Part shown: piece after piece, positions 1 through 13,442 of the stretch | Position numbering within the stretch: position 1 is the first letter of the stretch | Layout: each line of letters starts with the position of its first letter | From: Rhizophagus irregularis | Taxonomy: Eukaryota; Glomeromycota; Glomeromycetes; Glomerales; Glomeraceae | DNA length: 64,000 nt | NCBI RefSeq assembly: GCF_026210795.1 | Contig: NC_089436.1 | Location: 1,426,001 to 1,490,000, forward strand | Reading direction: 5' to 3' | Notes under the pieces: generated by a model | What the model saw: the letters and a program-made list of their open reading frames with translations, nothing else | Told to the model about the DNA's origin: nothing | The model's database searches: none | Position numbers and translations under genes: made by a program

Positions 1-49
1 ATAATAAAAAAGAAAAAAAATTTAAGATTCGTAATATAATACTACTTAT

Positions 50-460
50 GAATCTTCACTTTCATTTTCCCTTTCACTTTCGTTTTACCCTTCCCCTTTC
101 TTTTTCGTTTTACTCTTCTCCTTTCGTTTTACCTTTCCCCTTTCTTTTTCGTTTTACCTTCCCTTTCGTTTTACCTTTCCCCTTTCTTTTTCGTTTTACT
201 CTTCCCCTTTCGTTTTACCTTTCTCCTTTCTTTTTCGTTTTACTCTTCCCCTTTCATTTTACCTTTCCCCTTCAGTTTCGTTTTACCTTTCGTTTTCCCC
301 TTTCTTTTTTCCCCCTTTCTTTTTGTTTTCCTTTTCCTTTTCATTTTTATCCTATCCTTTTCGTTTTACCCTTTTCCTTTCATTTTACCCTTCCCTTTCA
401 GTTTCGTTTTACCCTTTCGTTTTTACTTCCCCTTTCATTTTCTCTTGCCCATTCATTTTC
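50..460. repeat. Polypyrimidine tandem repeat
   Basis: About 400 bases are almost pure C/T on the plus strand. They are built from irregular copies of a 20-25 base unit such as TTTCGTTTTACCTTTCCCC. The stretch is open in one frame only because the unit lacks stops, and its translation is a monotonous Phe/Pro/Leu/Ser string. I read it as a minisatellite and not a gene. The strand asymmetry (all purines on the other strand) could favour triplex formation, which is inference. Confidence 0.85.
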
Positions 461-905
461 CTGCGAAACCTATATGGAAAATATGAACAGTTAGTAAACC
501 GTTCATAATACTAAAATAAAATAAAAAAACTGACTTCCCCCTCCCATTTACCTTATTATCCCTGGTGCGTAGTTTTGACCAGCATTCTGGGAAGGGAAAG
601 ATGACACTAGAATTTTTAAAAAAAAATAATAAAAAAAAAATTTTTTTTTTTCTGCGCCTATAGAGCTAAAAGACGAATAAAAGTTTAAAAAAGAATGCAT
701 GATTCTTATTTAAACTTTTGATATGCGTAACGCATGACGTGACCATTTCACCAGCATGTTGGTTCGACCAATGTCTAATCGTAGATCATTGCTAATTGAG
801 GTCGAATTTTTTAATTTTAGTCGAATATAAGCCGAATTTTACTAAGGCTGAATATTCTTTTTTCGACTAGTGCTATGATAAGAAAGGGTAATGATTAATG
901 AGATT
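461..905. other. Gene-free AT-rich spacer
   Basis: No open frame of note. It has a few homopolymer runs and some CGA-rich words (GTCGAATTTT, GCCGAATTTT) near 800-850 that look like fragments of a dispersed repeat. Nothing else is supported. Confidence 0.5.
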
Positions 906-1740
906 ATTATACAGTTATCTCAATTTCACGCTGTTCACATTTAATAAAGTAAAATCTGAATTTATACCTACCTTCTATGCTTTTTTCATCATTATGATCT
1001 AACTTGCATAATGGGCATGATGTCTCGTCAGTAATGTCATAATAATCAAAATTTTTGCTACTAAATTCTTTATACAAAGTAGGATATTGATCTAATATCT
1101 TGTTGTAAAAATAAGAGTGGTTATAAGTTATAGTTACCTTAGCTGAAACATTAATCTAATCATCATAATTCATGATGAAAGTCACATGATTACAATTTGA
1201 TACCTCTGGTCAGTATTGTACATTTTTGATGTCCACAACTTTTTTTGGTTGTTCTGAACATGCTTACGCTCTGTCTATACTCTTCTGTAACTTAAAATTC
1301 TCTACAAAAATTATATATATTTAAGTATAATTGGATGCTAAACATTTTTGCTAAGTATTAAACAAGGTTATCATAGAAAAATTTTGAGAGGTTATCATTT
1401 CTTTTTTGTGTAATATATCCCGAACATTATCCTATGACAACACTGCCTCCAGTATTCTTTCTGCTGAAGCCACATTCTTGATAACACTTTGAATTTAATT
1501 AATAGTAAGGCTTGATATGTCATAAATACTGAAAGTAATTTGCTTAATTTTATCTATTTCCACTCCACCTTTCCTAAATAACATATGGATTTTTTTAGCT
1601 CATAGGGTTTTCATACGTAAGTTTCCCAATGTGATACCAGGTAGATGTTCTAGCATTTCTTTGTATATTTGTAATCTAGCTGTTTTATTTGAAGCTTCAG
1701 TGTCATGACAAATCTCATCAACTTTATTTTCAAAACTATT
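906..1740 (-). pseudogene. Decayed protein-coding remnant, unknown family
   Basis: Reading the minus strand gives clearly protein-like blocks broken by stops and frame changes. The last block, about 1143 down to 906, is open and holds a CPLC motif followed by KLDHNDEKSIEG and IKCEQREIEIT, ending at a stop. An upstream block near 1740-1520 reads KTARLQIYKEMLEHLPGITL and then VEIDKIKQITFSIYDISSLT. The block order and style resemble a multicopy hypothetical family I associate with Rhizophagus genomes, but I cannot name it. The CxxC followed by His and a later Cys could bind zinc. It may have come from a mobile element or a host family; it is not functional as it stands. Confidence 0.5.
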
Positions 1741-3887
1741 TGAATAATAGAGCCAAGATAAGATCACCTTATGTTCAGCTTATATTGCATTCTGGAATAA
1801 ATGAACTAAGTTTTGCATCATATCTAAAGATGATGATGAATGTAATATTAAAGGTATTTGTTCCATACACTGGTCAAAATCTATGCTATCAGGTATATAT
1901 CGGACACCTATATATTGGTAATAAATCAGATATATATAGGGCAGTTACATATATTACAGACACATCGTACACTAATATATCATATGGAATCTTGATAATT
2001 ATAATAGGGGTGGGCATATGTAAAATAAGTATAAAATTTTGTATTTTTAATGAGCAGGTTATATGAAAAAAATGTATATTTTAAGAAAATGTTATATGCA
2101 AAAATAGTATATTACAAAAATAGGTTATAGTAAAAAAAGTATAAAATTTCAAATAAAAATTTAAGGTCATATATAGATTTATTATAAAAATGTATATTTT
2201 AACAGTTAGTATTTTACTTTTTATCGTATTTGTGATAATATCACTTGTTACATTACAGGTTTTTATTGGTGGGCATCTTGATTTATGACGCATTTAAAAA
2301 AAAAAATTTTATTTTGAAATTTTTTTTTCCTCTTCTCCTCTCTTTAGAACAGTATTAATAGCATAAAGTCTAAAATCATAAATAGAAATAGTGGAAGTTT
2401 CATTATTTTTACGTTTGTTACTTGAAATATATAATATTCTTTTTTTCTTTTTTATGACAAAACATTCTGGATATTGGTACGGATTTTTGAAATTATAAGT
2501 ATGGAGAATGTATGAAGGTATTATTTCTCAATTTTTTTTTACTATTTTGTGTTTTTTTGTCTATAAATCTTACTAATGTTCTTTTTTTTTTAGAGTTAAC
2601 TTGAACTTCAAGAAACCTTAAAGTTACAAGTGAATTTGAGTTCTTTTCTCTTTTTTGTTTTAGCGTTATTTTTTATTTAAGGACATTATTAATGGATTTT
2701 CTTTCTTTTATTTAGGGATATTTTAACTTAAACTTTGGTATTGATTTTAAAATTGCAATAAATGTCTTTTATTTTAGCATTTTTTTGATTTTAAAACATT
2801 ATTAATTTACTTTGGTAATTACTTTTTTTTTGTTTTATTTTTTTTTGATTTTGAATAATTATTAATATTCCTTTCTTTCTTTTTTTTAGGAAAATCCAAG
2901 TTTCAGCTTGGAAAGTATTTAGATTTCATATCTTGGTAATAATTTTGTACTTCTTTGATGGTATAACTTTCATTCTTAATCTTTTAGCAAACTTATTTTT
3001 GATCTTTGATGACAATTTTTGCTTTTGATCTCTAGTAATAAATTTGGTAATTTTTATTTTAATCTTTGGAAATTTTGGGATTTTTACACATAGTTTTTTT
3101 GTTGTAAAATTGATGTTTATTTTGATCTTGTAAATAACATAGTTATCATAAAATTTTATCATACAGCATAAATTTTACCTGATAAAATTGTGTGTATTTT
3201 ATTGATTTGCTAGATTTTAAACATTATATAGAGGTGATATCTAAATTTACCCTATTTTAACATATATGATATTAATATACCATAAATAAAAAAATAAAAT
3301 TTTAACAAAAATATATATTAATGTCATATGATAAAAAAGTATATTTTAGTATTATATAAAGGTTATAGAATAAAAATGTATAATAAAATGACTAAATTTA
3401 TGTTGAATTTTTATTAGTATCACGGATATGATCTCTATTATAATTGTCTGGGGTTTTATATCACCGATAGTGATATCTGGCTAAACTCTTTTTGCCAAAA
3501 ATTTCGGTTTCGTCACCAACTAGTTTCAGTTTTGTCATTGATTAAACTATATAGTAATATTTTTTAAGTTTAAATTTTATTTATATAAAATTATAATTTT
3601 TTTTTTTTTTTTTTAAATGTTGAATTATGTATCATTTTATTAGAATATATTTGGATTACATAATAATCACAATTATTCTGTAAATGACACTCCCAGCACC
3701 TGGCCAGTCTGATCAAACATTAACTATTATATCACAAATAAATTAAGAATAAAATTAAATAGTAAAAGTAAACCAAAATAATTAAACCAACATACTATAT
3801 TATAAACCAAAATTAAACTAGAAAGAAAAATAAAAGAAAAATGAAAGTAAAGTAAAATAAAATAAAATTTTTTTTTTTTTTATATTA
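1741..3887. other. AT-rich repeat-derived spacer
   Basis: No gene is supported. A 50-base block at 1869-1918 recurs with few differences at 4659-4707. From about 2590 to 2900 there are loosely repeated T-rich segments with recurring words such as ATTATTAAT and TTTAG. A lysine-rich open frame on the minus strand at 2926-3162 has no recognisable feature. Confidence 0.5.
1869..1918 (+). repeat. Dispersed 50-base repeat, copy 1
   Basis: Shares an identical 24-base start (it contains GGTCAAAATCTATGCTATCA) and a closely similar remainder with the segment at 4659-4707, in the same orientation. Probably part of a decayed repeat family. Confidence 0.7.
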
Positions 3888-4172
3888 TTACTCCAATAAT
3901 TTTTTGCTTATGTATAATGTAACCTTATCAAACTTCTTCTTTATTGGGATCCAATCCTCACATATGTATTTCTTTATAAAGGTATCCATTGATTTCTTTA
4001 CCATAGGAATTGACTTTTGTACTCAATCTGCTTTTCTTGTTTGTATATCTTTTGCTTTATCTGAAAGTTGATTTAAGTTATTTTTTATTTTGGGTTCTGA
4101 AGTAATTTTATCTGTTCGAGTAATGCCTTTTTTTTTTTCCCATAAAATAACTTGTTCACATTTTGGTTTCAT
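3888..4172 (-). pseudogene. Short lysine-rich coding remnant with one in-frame stop
   Basis: From an ATG at 4172 the minus strand reads about 94 codons to a TAA at 3888, interrupted by a single in-frame TGA near the middle. The translation is coherent (KPKCEQVILWEKKKGITRTD, then later MDTFIKKYICEDWIPIKKKF) with mixed charge and aromatic residues, unlike random AT-rich sequence. I do not recognise the family. It may be a C-terminal piece of a larger repeated gene that has decayed, or an exon of a mobile element. Confidence 0.4.
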
Positions 4173-4956
4173 AATAATTATTTAAATGTTAAAATGAACC
4201 TTATTAAAATATTGGCACTAAGTATCTGCGCTCATTAAAAGTTATTTTAAAATCTTTTTGTAATTTTGTTGTTAAATAAGTTTCATCTTTCACTTCCAAT
4301 GCCAAGTATTGGAACTTTTGGAATTTTTCTGATTTTGCTGTAACTTCTAATATATCTTGTAATACATTATATAAAATTATAATTTTATTATAAAAAATAT
4401 ATTAAATTATATTATACATAAAATAGTTTTATAAATTCCTTTAAAAAATATTATATTTTAATATAAATTTATTGATTTTTTTTATAAGTAATTATTATAA
4501 TTAAAAATCTATGGAAATCTATAAAAAATCCATGGAAATACTACGGAATATTGAATTTTGGCATTTCGTCTTTTAATTTTAAATGTCTAAACTATTTTGG
4601 TTTAGTCAAATAACTAAATATTTCAGTTTCGCTCAGGATCTCTAATCACCGATATATACTGGTCAAAATCTATGCTATCAGTTATATATCGGGCATCTAT
4701 ATATCAGTGAAAAGTGAAATATTTTGGCATAGTATATCATATATATGACATACAGTACGGTATAGGTATGCCCTGAAATCCATCAATCTGGATATCCAGT
4801 CATCCATCCAAAAATTGGGATTGAATCCGTTTAATCCAATAATTTTTTATTATTATACTGAATTTTTTTTTTCAGATTTTAATTCAAGCCATAATATATT
4901 CATTAGTTTATAGTTTATTACACAGGTCGAAAAGTGAAAAATCAGGCATCAATCAG
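4173..4956. other. AT-rich spacer with repeat fragments
   Basis: No gene is supported. It contains the second copy of the 50-base dispersed repeat (4659-4707) followed by ATATATC-rich sequence. A CCATCAATCTGGATATCCAG block near 4775 looks like another short repeat fragment. Confidence 0.5.
4659..4707 (+). repeat. Dispersed 50-base repeat, copy 2
   Basis: Direct-orientation partner of the block at 1869-1918. Both run from ACTGGTCAAAATC into a TATATATCGG segment. Confidence 0.7.
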
Positions 4957-5410
4957 GCACCAATCGGTCACCAATCAGATACCTGATTGGTGACCGATTG
5001 GTGCCTGATTGGCATTTTCGCCAAATACCGTTACTAATCAGGCAGTTTACTAACTTTTGATCCAGTGATCAGAAAAGAATGAAATATAGCTCATTGGAAT
5101 TGTCTCAACAAGACGAATCTAATGGTAGTAAAATCGCATCTCTAGAATTAATAGTTAATAAAAAATTAAATAAAATATAAATGATACATTTTTATTTTTA
5201 TATTTTACTTAATTTCTCATCAAGTATTAATCCTAGAAATGCGATTTTACTACCATTAGATTCGTCTTGTTGAGACGATTCCAATGAGCTATATTTCATT
5301 CTTTTCTGATCACTGAATCAAAAGTTAGCAAACTGCCTGATTGGTGACGGTATTTGGCAAAAATGCCAATCAGTCACCAATTAGCTACCTGATTGGTGAC
5401 CGATTGGTGC
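4957..5410. mobile_element. Fold-back MITE-like element with about 190-base inverted arms
   Basis: The left arm (about 4957-5148) and right arm (about 5232-5410) are near-perfect reverse complements over roughly 180-190 bases. They are separated by only about 80 AT-rich bases. The outer ends are themselves made of short inverted words (CAATCGGTCACC / GGTGACCGATTG), so each tip can fold again. There is no coding capacity. Known fold-back and MITE elements have this form. I could not settle a target duplication; the element abuts the fossil gag-like sequence on its right side. Confidence 0.85.
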
Positions 5411-5587
5411 ATCTAAATCTTCTTGTATATTCTTCTACTTTTTCATTTATTTCCTATTTAGTTTTTCTCAATTCCAACATTTTTCTTCTTCTAATATCTT
5501 CTTTTGTGAATCTTTATTTAATTCTATGTTTTAAATCATTATTAACATCTACATTTGCCCAATTTACTAAATTACTGGTTAGAGTTC

Positions 5588-6436
5588 TGAATGGATCAGG
5601 TTGTCAGGTCAGGTTAATTGATAAACCTGACCTGAAATTTTTTTTCAGGTCAGGTCAGGTCAGGTTATATCAGATTATCTGTTTAACCGACCTGAACTGA
5701 AACCTGAAAATTTTTAGGATTTATATTAAAATATGAAAAAAAAATGGTGCAAAACATTTTTTTTGAAATATTGTTTATATTAAAATCGTATAAAAAGGTG
5801 AATCGCAATACTGCAACTAACTTTTTAAATATAAAATCAATATAAAAAAGTGAATACCGATACCGCAATTCACTTTTTATATATAAAATCAATATAAAAA
5901 AGTGAATACCGATACCGCAATTCATTGTTTATATATAAAATTGATATAAAAAAGTGAATACCGATACCGCAATTCATTTTTTATATATAAAATCGATATA
6001 AAAAAGTGAATCTGACACCGCAATTCACTTTTTATATATAAAATCGATATAAAAAGTGAATTCTGATACCGCAATTCACTTTTTATATATAAAATCGATA
6101 TAAAAAGTGAATTCTGATACCGCAATTCACTTTTTATATATAAAATTGATATAATAAAGTGAATTCTGATACCGCAATTCACTTTTTATATATAAAATCA
6201 ATATAAAAAAGTGAATCCCAATATCGCAATTCACTTTTATTATATAAAATCAATATAAAAAGTGAATTATAATACCATAACTTACTTATTATATAAAATC
6301 ATAGTTTCAGGTCAACAGGTCATTCAGGTTATACTGATGTTGCAACCTGAACTGATGCTGAATTGCAATTGCTAAACCTGACCTGAAAATTTCAGGTCAA
6401 CCTGTCAGGTTACCTGAATTTGATCAACCTGTTTGG
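5588..6436. mobile_element. Composite repeat: CAGGT-rich borders around a hairpin satellite
   Basis: The left border (about 5588-5720) and right border (about 6300-6436) are rich in CAGGT/ACCTG words. They are imperfect inverted copies of each other, sharing for example AAACCTGACCTGAAA. Between them lies a tandem array of 58-60 base units. The borders plus array seem to be one inserted unit, because gag-like fossil sequence flanks it on both sides. No transposase is present. The mechanism is unknown; a non-autonomous element that carries an amplified satellite is my inference. Confidence 0.6.
5790..6300. repeat. Tandem array of about 8 hairpin units (58-60 bases)
   Basis: Each unit contains AAAAAGTGAAT, then about 12 variable bases with GATACCGC, then ATTCACTTTTT, followed by TATATATAAAATC. 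Every unit is thus a small palindrome able to fold by itself. Unit-to-unit differences are few in the centre of the array and increase at both edges, the usual pattern when unequal exchange homogenises the middle of an array. Confidence 0.9.
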
Positions 6437-8379
6437 AACTCCATTACCGGTATTCAGTTCCTTCATTTCATTATACCATTATGCTGCTGCTCCTCTTAAA
6501 CATGTTACTGCATATACTACCTGTCTTGTACAATTCGCTTCTGGTGCTTTTCCTATTGCAGTAAATGCTACTTTAAATTGTCCAACCCAATCACTTACAT
6601 CTTTTTCTTCTTTTTCATAAAATAACGGTAAACTAATAGTTCCTCCTGCGATATTTCCTGTGTTTCTATTCTTGCTACTATATTAACTTCTGCTCCTAAC
6701 AGATTATTTAATGCATTGAGTGCTAATTCTAAAGCGTTTTTCATTAACTTTTTTACTTGACCTTCAGTTATTATATTTATTATATTTTTTTAAAATAATT
6801 CTTGTAAATTGTAATCAGATACTTCACTTTCATTATTAGAATCAGATTTTTCACTTTCACTATTAGAATCTTTTTCATTATTAGAGTCTTTAATATTTAA
6901 TAAATTATTCGAATCTGAATCTTGACTTAAGTTAAAACTTTCTGTATTTATAATATTTTCAATTTTGTTTTCAAGTTCATCTTCATCAATATCCTTGACA
7001 TCATTTTTATCCCACATTTCATATTCTCTTGAGCTTAATATTTCTCCAATCTTTTCTGAATCATCTGTATTATCCTCTTCTCCATCATTTTCTTCTATTT
7101 TCGTTTGTTTTCTTAAATATTCATCTAATATTTCTTTTATAACTCCTTCTAATTCATTTTTATTTTTCTGAAATAACTTTATAAATCCTCAACTTAAAAT
7201 TTCTTTATCTGTATATTTCATATTTAATATTCTTCTTCTGTTATTTTAATTTCTACTATTTTACATATTTTTTGTATTTTCTCTATTCTTGATTTTGTTT
7301 TACTATCGTTCCTTTCTTCTCTTTTAAAATAACTTTTACATACTGTTCCTTCAAATTCTTTATCATATTCTACTGCTTCTTTTGTTAAGGTTATTTTATT
7401 GCATAGTGGATATTCTATTACATTTCAACTATACCAAACTTTAAATTGTTCAATTATTTCTTCATTATTTTTTGATGGTCAAATATTTTTTCATAAAATC
7501 TTTAGTTTTCATTATTTCATATTCTACTCCAAGATTTGTTATTCATCTTATTTCTTCAGTATCAATTTCATAACCATTTTCCAACCAATAATTTATATAT
7601 ATTTTTTTTATGTGTTTATCTCCATCATTCGAACTTGATTCTTTTACATCATCTGAACTTTTCAGTTTTCCTATATCACTATATTTTTTAACAAAACCTT
7701 TTGTGTCAACAATTTTTTCTACTATTTTATTTGTTAAATCGTTATCTATCTATGGTTTTGAATATTTATTCTTATTCCACCATTTGTATGTTATACTTTT
7801 CTGAAATTTTCTAATTTTCTTTCTATTTTCCTCTTTTACTACACTTTTTTTTAAATGTAATATTTCTTTAAAATATCTCATAGTATTATATCTTTTCTTT
7901 TCAATAGTTACTGATTCTATTTTTTCTAACTATTCTTCAAATTTTGCAAACCTTATATCTTGTTCATCGTCTTCTATAATGTACTTGTACTCTAACAATT
8001 CTCTATTTCCTAGTAAATTCTCTTCTATTTTATTATTTAATATTAAATTATCATCCCAATCAAATATATAATGTTCACAAATTACTTTTATTTATTACAG
8101 TCTGGGATTTTACCATAAATGGAATCATTTTTAAGCATTTTGATTGGTAGCGATCTTACCATTTTTGTATATGCCGATCAAAGAATGTTGATCAGAATAT
8201 TCTATGACTGACGCAATTTTATTGATTAATTTTAGCATCGTATATTTGATACTTTGATCGTTCGAAATGATAAAACTTAAATAATTTTATTATTTTTTTC
8301 TAATTTATTTCTGTATTTGAAAAATATATTTTTTTCGCCTAAACTACATCTATATCATCTAATTCATACATTCTGCAAA

Positions 8380-8770
8380 TTTCGTACCTCTTGTAATATG
8401 GTTAGCAATTCACTTTTCTTTTTAAATCCTATTCCATTCACTCATTTGTTCTAAAAGAGATTCTACTTTACGCAAAATCTCTATTCGTGTCATGTTGGAT
8501 TCATCTGCCTGCACCATTGCTTCTTGTTGATTGGAATAGGCCGAAATGAAGGAACTGAACTTTTTGTAAAACACTTCAATAAATCAATAATATATTCTTG
8601 TCATGCCTTTTTTGCCAAATTACTAAAATTTTTCAACTGGTCACTCAATTTACTCTCTCCACCTATATTTTTAAAATCTGTTTTTGTCTTCATTGGATTA
8701 AGAAAATTAAGCTTTCTTAAATAACCCCAAAATCTTTCGACATTCTGTAATTGATTTAGGATGAGCTTCG
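8380..8770 (-). pseudogene. Decayed coding fragment, unknown
   Basis: The minus strand shows short coherent peptides in shifting frames, for example GYLRKLNFLNPMKTKTDFKN and EAMVQADESNMTRIEILRKV. They look like a broken coding region and not random sequence. I do not recognise the family. It lies between two retroelement-like fossils and may belong to one of them. Confidence 0.3.
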
Positions 8771-9480
8771 AGACTTCTTAATGTCATTATATCCAATTAC
8801 TTTAAAAAAATAATTTAATTATAATGTTTTTCACATAAAGAATATTATTCCAAAGATGTTTGAAGGTATAAGTTCTGAGATAAAAGTATGATGAAGAAGG
8901 AGACGGCTAACTACTGCCTTAGTATCAGCATGTCGATGGTTTTGTCTCACATATTTTCAAACCTTTTCACTCATATGTGATTACTAAATTGTGAAAAGAC
9001 AAGGCAGCTCTTTATCGTATGCTTTTTTGCACATTGTCACTACAATAAAATTAAGAAAAAAGTTAAAATAAAAAAAAAAAAAAAAATGGCAATGAAACTC
9101 AAAAAAAATTAATTTAAATTGAAAATATGTCATTTTATAGTCATTTTATGGTCTTCATACTTTTTTGAAAGAGAGTTGATTATGAAAAAATATTCACTGA
9201 TTATGAAAATACATACCTTTTATGACGTATTTTTATAATTACGTTTTGCAGTTTCAAAGAATATGTCGTGAGAAATTCTTTCACCAAATCATGTTAATAT
9301 GATGGAATTATAATTGCCGATCATTCTAGAATCATTCCAGAACGTGATCTGTTACACAATCCAATTTTGGAAATATCCCGGACTGTATTACTGATATAAT
9401 TCCTATTTTTCTATAATCTGATTTATTCCTATATCTGATTGATACTACAATTACGTCTAATAATTTTTCTCATTCCTTTT

Positions 9481-10548
9481 TTATTTTCTCAAACTCAGCT
9501 CTTTATTTCTTTTCTTTTTACTAAATGAATATTTCTCTTCTCTATCTTTTCTTATTAGTGTTATATACTTTAATAATTTTATATATGTATTTCGATTATA
9601 ACCCATTGCCTCCAATATTACTTTCTGGAAAATCTTCCAAAATTTCTTAAACCAATCATTTATCTCCATTTTATTAGTATTATAACACTTTAGATATGAA
9701 AGATCTATTTGATATTCTTCTCTTAGCTCATCATATTTTTCTATTTCATATCTATTTTTAACCTCTTCTAATTCATCATATATATCAGCCATTTTTAAAT
9801 TATTTTATTTATTTATTTTGCGAAAAATGGTCGCATTTTGTATTTTCACTTTATTTATATTTAATACTCATATTAATTTTTATTTATTAACACAATTTCA
9901 TAATTTTTTTTATTAATCCTTTTATTATATTATTTCTTTTTATTGCATCTCATTATGTTTTATAACATTCTATTATATCTTATTATTACATCCTACTATT
10001 ACATGATGTTTTATTATTTATAACTTAATATTCTTTAACTTCATTTATTCTTTTACGATTAGTTTAACATCTTTTCAGACAATTATTTGTCCTTTAATTC
10101 CTATTATTCAAACTTCTATATTCTATTCGTTTATATATTCTGATTATTTCTACATATGCTTATTCATATTCTCTTCACTTCGATTATCTGAATATTCTTC
10201 AATATAATAATGACCCTTTTTACCACAAACTTTGCATTTGTTATTTCTTTTTTTAATATCTTGTATAATTTCCATTAGTTGACTTAACGGTTCACAATCT
10301 TGATCCCTGATATTCATAAATTTTATCCCTAGTACATGCTTTGTGAATCCAAAATTTATTATTCTAATTATATCATTTTCTTTTATCACAATATTCAATT
10401 TATTTAATATCTTTCTTATCTTTTCTACTGTTTCTTTTATTTCATTTTCATCATCTTTAATTCCTTCTGTTAACAAATATTTTTCAATTATTTTATATTT
10501 TAACCTCAACTCTTTGATTTCATTTTTATTCCAATCTGCAATGCACAT
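9481..10548 (-). mobile_element. Fossil retroelement-like fragment with zinc-knuckle-type motif
   Basis: Two open stretches on the minus strand (10548-10150 and 9792-9481) encode lysine/glutamate/isoleucine-rich peptides. The first ends in a CCHC-like knuckle beginning CKVCGKKGHY, as found at the end of gag proteins. The second begins MADIYDELEEVKNRYEIEKY and has a coiled, charged character. I treat both as remains of one retroelement-like unit. Family uncertain, broken, no terminal repeats seen. A host zinc-knuckle protein remnant is the alternative. Confidence 0.35.
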
Positions 10549-10560
10549 TCCTTCATTCTC

Positions 10561-11155
10561 AAATCATTTTAACACATTTCCTAATAGGTGTGTTTTTGCA
10601 ATTTTAAATATTCTTTCATTAATCTTTAATATCTTTTAAATTAATTATTTGAAAATTTATATAGTATAATATAGTTAATTAATTTACTGATATTATTAAA
10701 GTAATAATTTTCAATGATTTTAATATATAATTATTATTAAAAATATTTAAATGGTTTTTAAAAAAAATCTAAATGGCTTACTTTTGAAAATTAATAAATT
10801 AATAAAAGAAATAAAGTTAAATAAATGTACATTGGATTTTAAAAAAATTACATTAGAAAATTTAATTTTCTGTCAAGATTAAATCCAAAATTTATTGTTC
10901 TATATATAACAGAAATACCATTACTATTTTAAATAAGACATTAAAATGTAAGTTAGTTGTTTATTTAATAGGACTATAGGAGTCAAAACAAAGTCATCTA
11001 AAGCATACCTGTGACATTTTTTTAATAAAAACTATAACATTTTAATCTTAGCTAAACTATTTCTGATTTATTCTGTCTTTAAGATATTTTTATTAATAAA
11101 GCATCAATCAGATGCAATAATTAATTTTCAATTTTCTCATTCCTTATTTATATTC
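10561..11155. other. AT-rich spacer
   Basis: Very AT-rich sequence between the fossil region and the 3' end of TGS1. No open frame or repeat is supported. Confidence 0.5.
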
Positions 11156-13109
<1,954 letters not shown>

Positions 13110-13442
13110 ATTTAACTAACAAATGCCCAATTTTGAGTGTATATGATAATACTGTAGTTCGTGTCATTATGATTATCAAGCGTCAACAACCAATGAAAAT
13201 TATTATATGCATTATATAAGTGAGAATTAATTTAATTTATTTAGAAAATATTAAATATAATAAATATCCATTTTTATTAACAATGAAAAGAAAGAATTTT
13301 ATTCATAATAATTTATTTATACTATATAAGAAGAAAAGAAGAAAAAAAAGATAAAACTATACCCGCATATTGCCGGTTTATACGGTTTATATAATCTTAA
13401 GATTAGTGCAAGATAATAAACATTTGTTGACTCTTGCAGAGT
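13110..13442. other. Spacer between TGS1 and makorin genes
   Basis: TGS1 starts here on the minus strand and the makorin gene, also on the minus strand, ends here. The stretch should therefore hold the TGS1 promoter and the makorin 3' end. No specific element is clear. Confidence 0.4.

Larger units (their letters stand above)
5411..8090 (-). mobile_element. Fossil retroelement-like gag region, broken
   Basis: The minus strand carries degenerate protein-like blocks. One, around 6440-6750, resembles the capsid-type gag of LTR retroelements (VGQFKVAFTAIGKAPEANC). Another, around 5411-5585, contains a block of the EYTRRFR type seen in the same proteins. An acidic Asp/Asn/Ser-rich segment lies at 6790-7017, and weaker coding-like sequence reaches about 8090. 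The family is probably Ty3/gypsy-like, by inference from gag style only. It is broken in many places and looks old. I found no terminal repeats, reverse transcriptase or integrase. A CAGGT-bordered satellite (5588-6436) has been inserted within it and a fold-back element adjoins its left edge. Confidence 0.5.

Noticed and set aside
48-508. Two overlapping open frames of 148 and 61 codons
   Set aside because: They are translations of the polypyrimidine repeat and have no protein-like sequence.
1689-2066. Open frame of 125 codons on the plus strand
   Set aside because: It crosses the dispersed 50-base repeat and runs antisense to the remnant gene at its left end; low-complexity AT-driven composition.
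2926-3162. Lys/Ile-rich open frame on the minus strand
   Set aside because: Composition is what AT-rich DNA gives by chance; no motif and no supporting splice context.
5790-6300. CRISPR-like array
   Set aside because: Repeats are contiguous without unique spacers, each unit is itself variable, and the context is eukaryotic; it is a tandem satellite.
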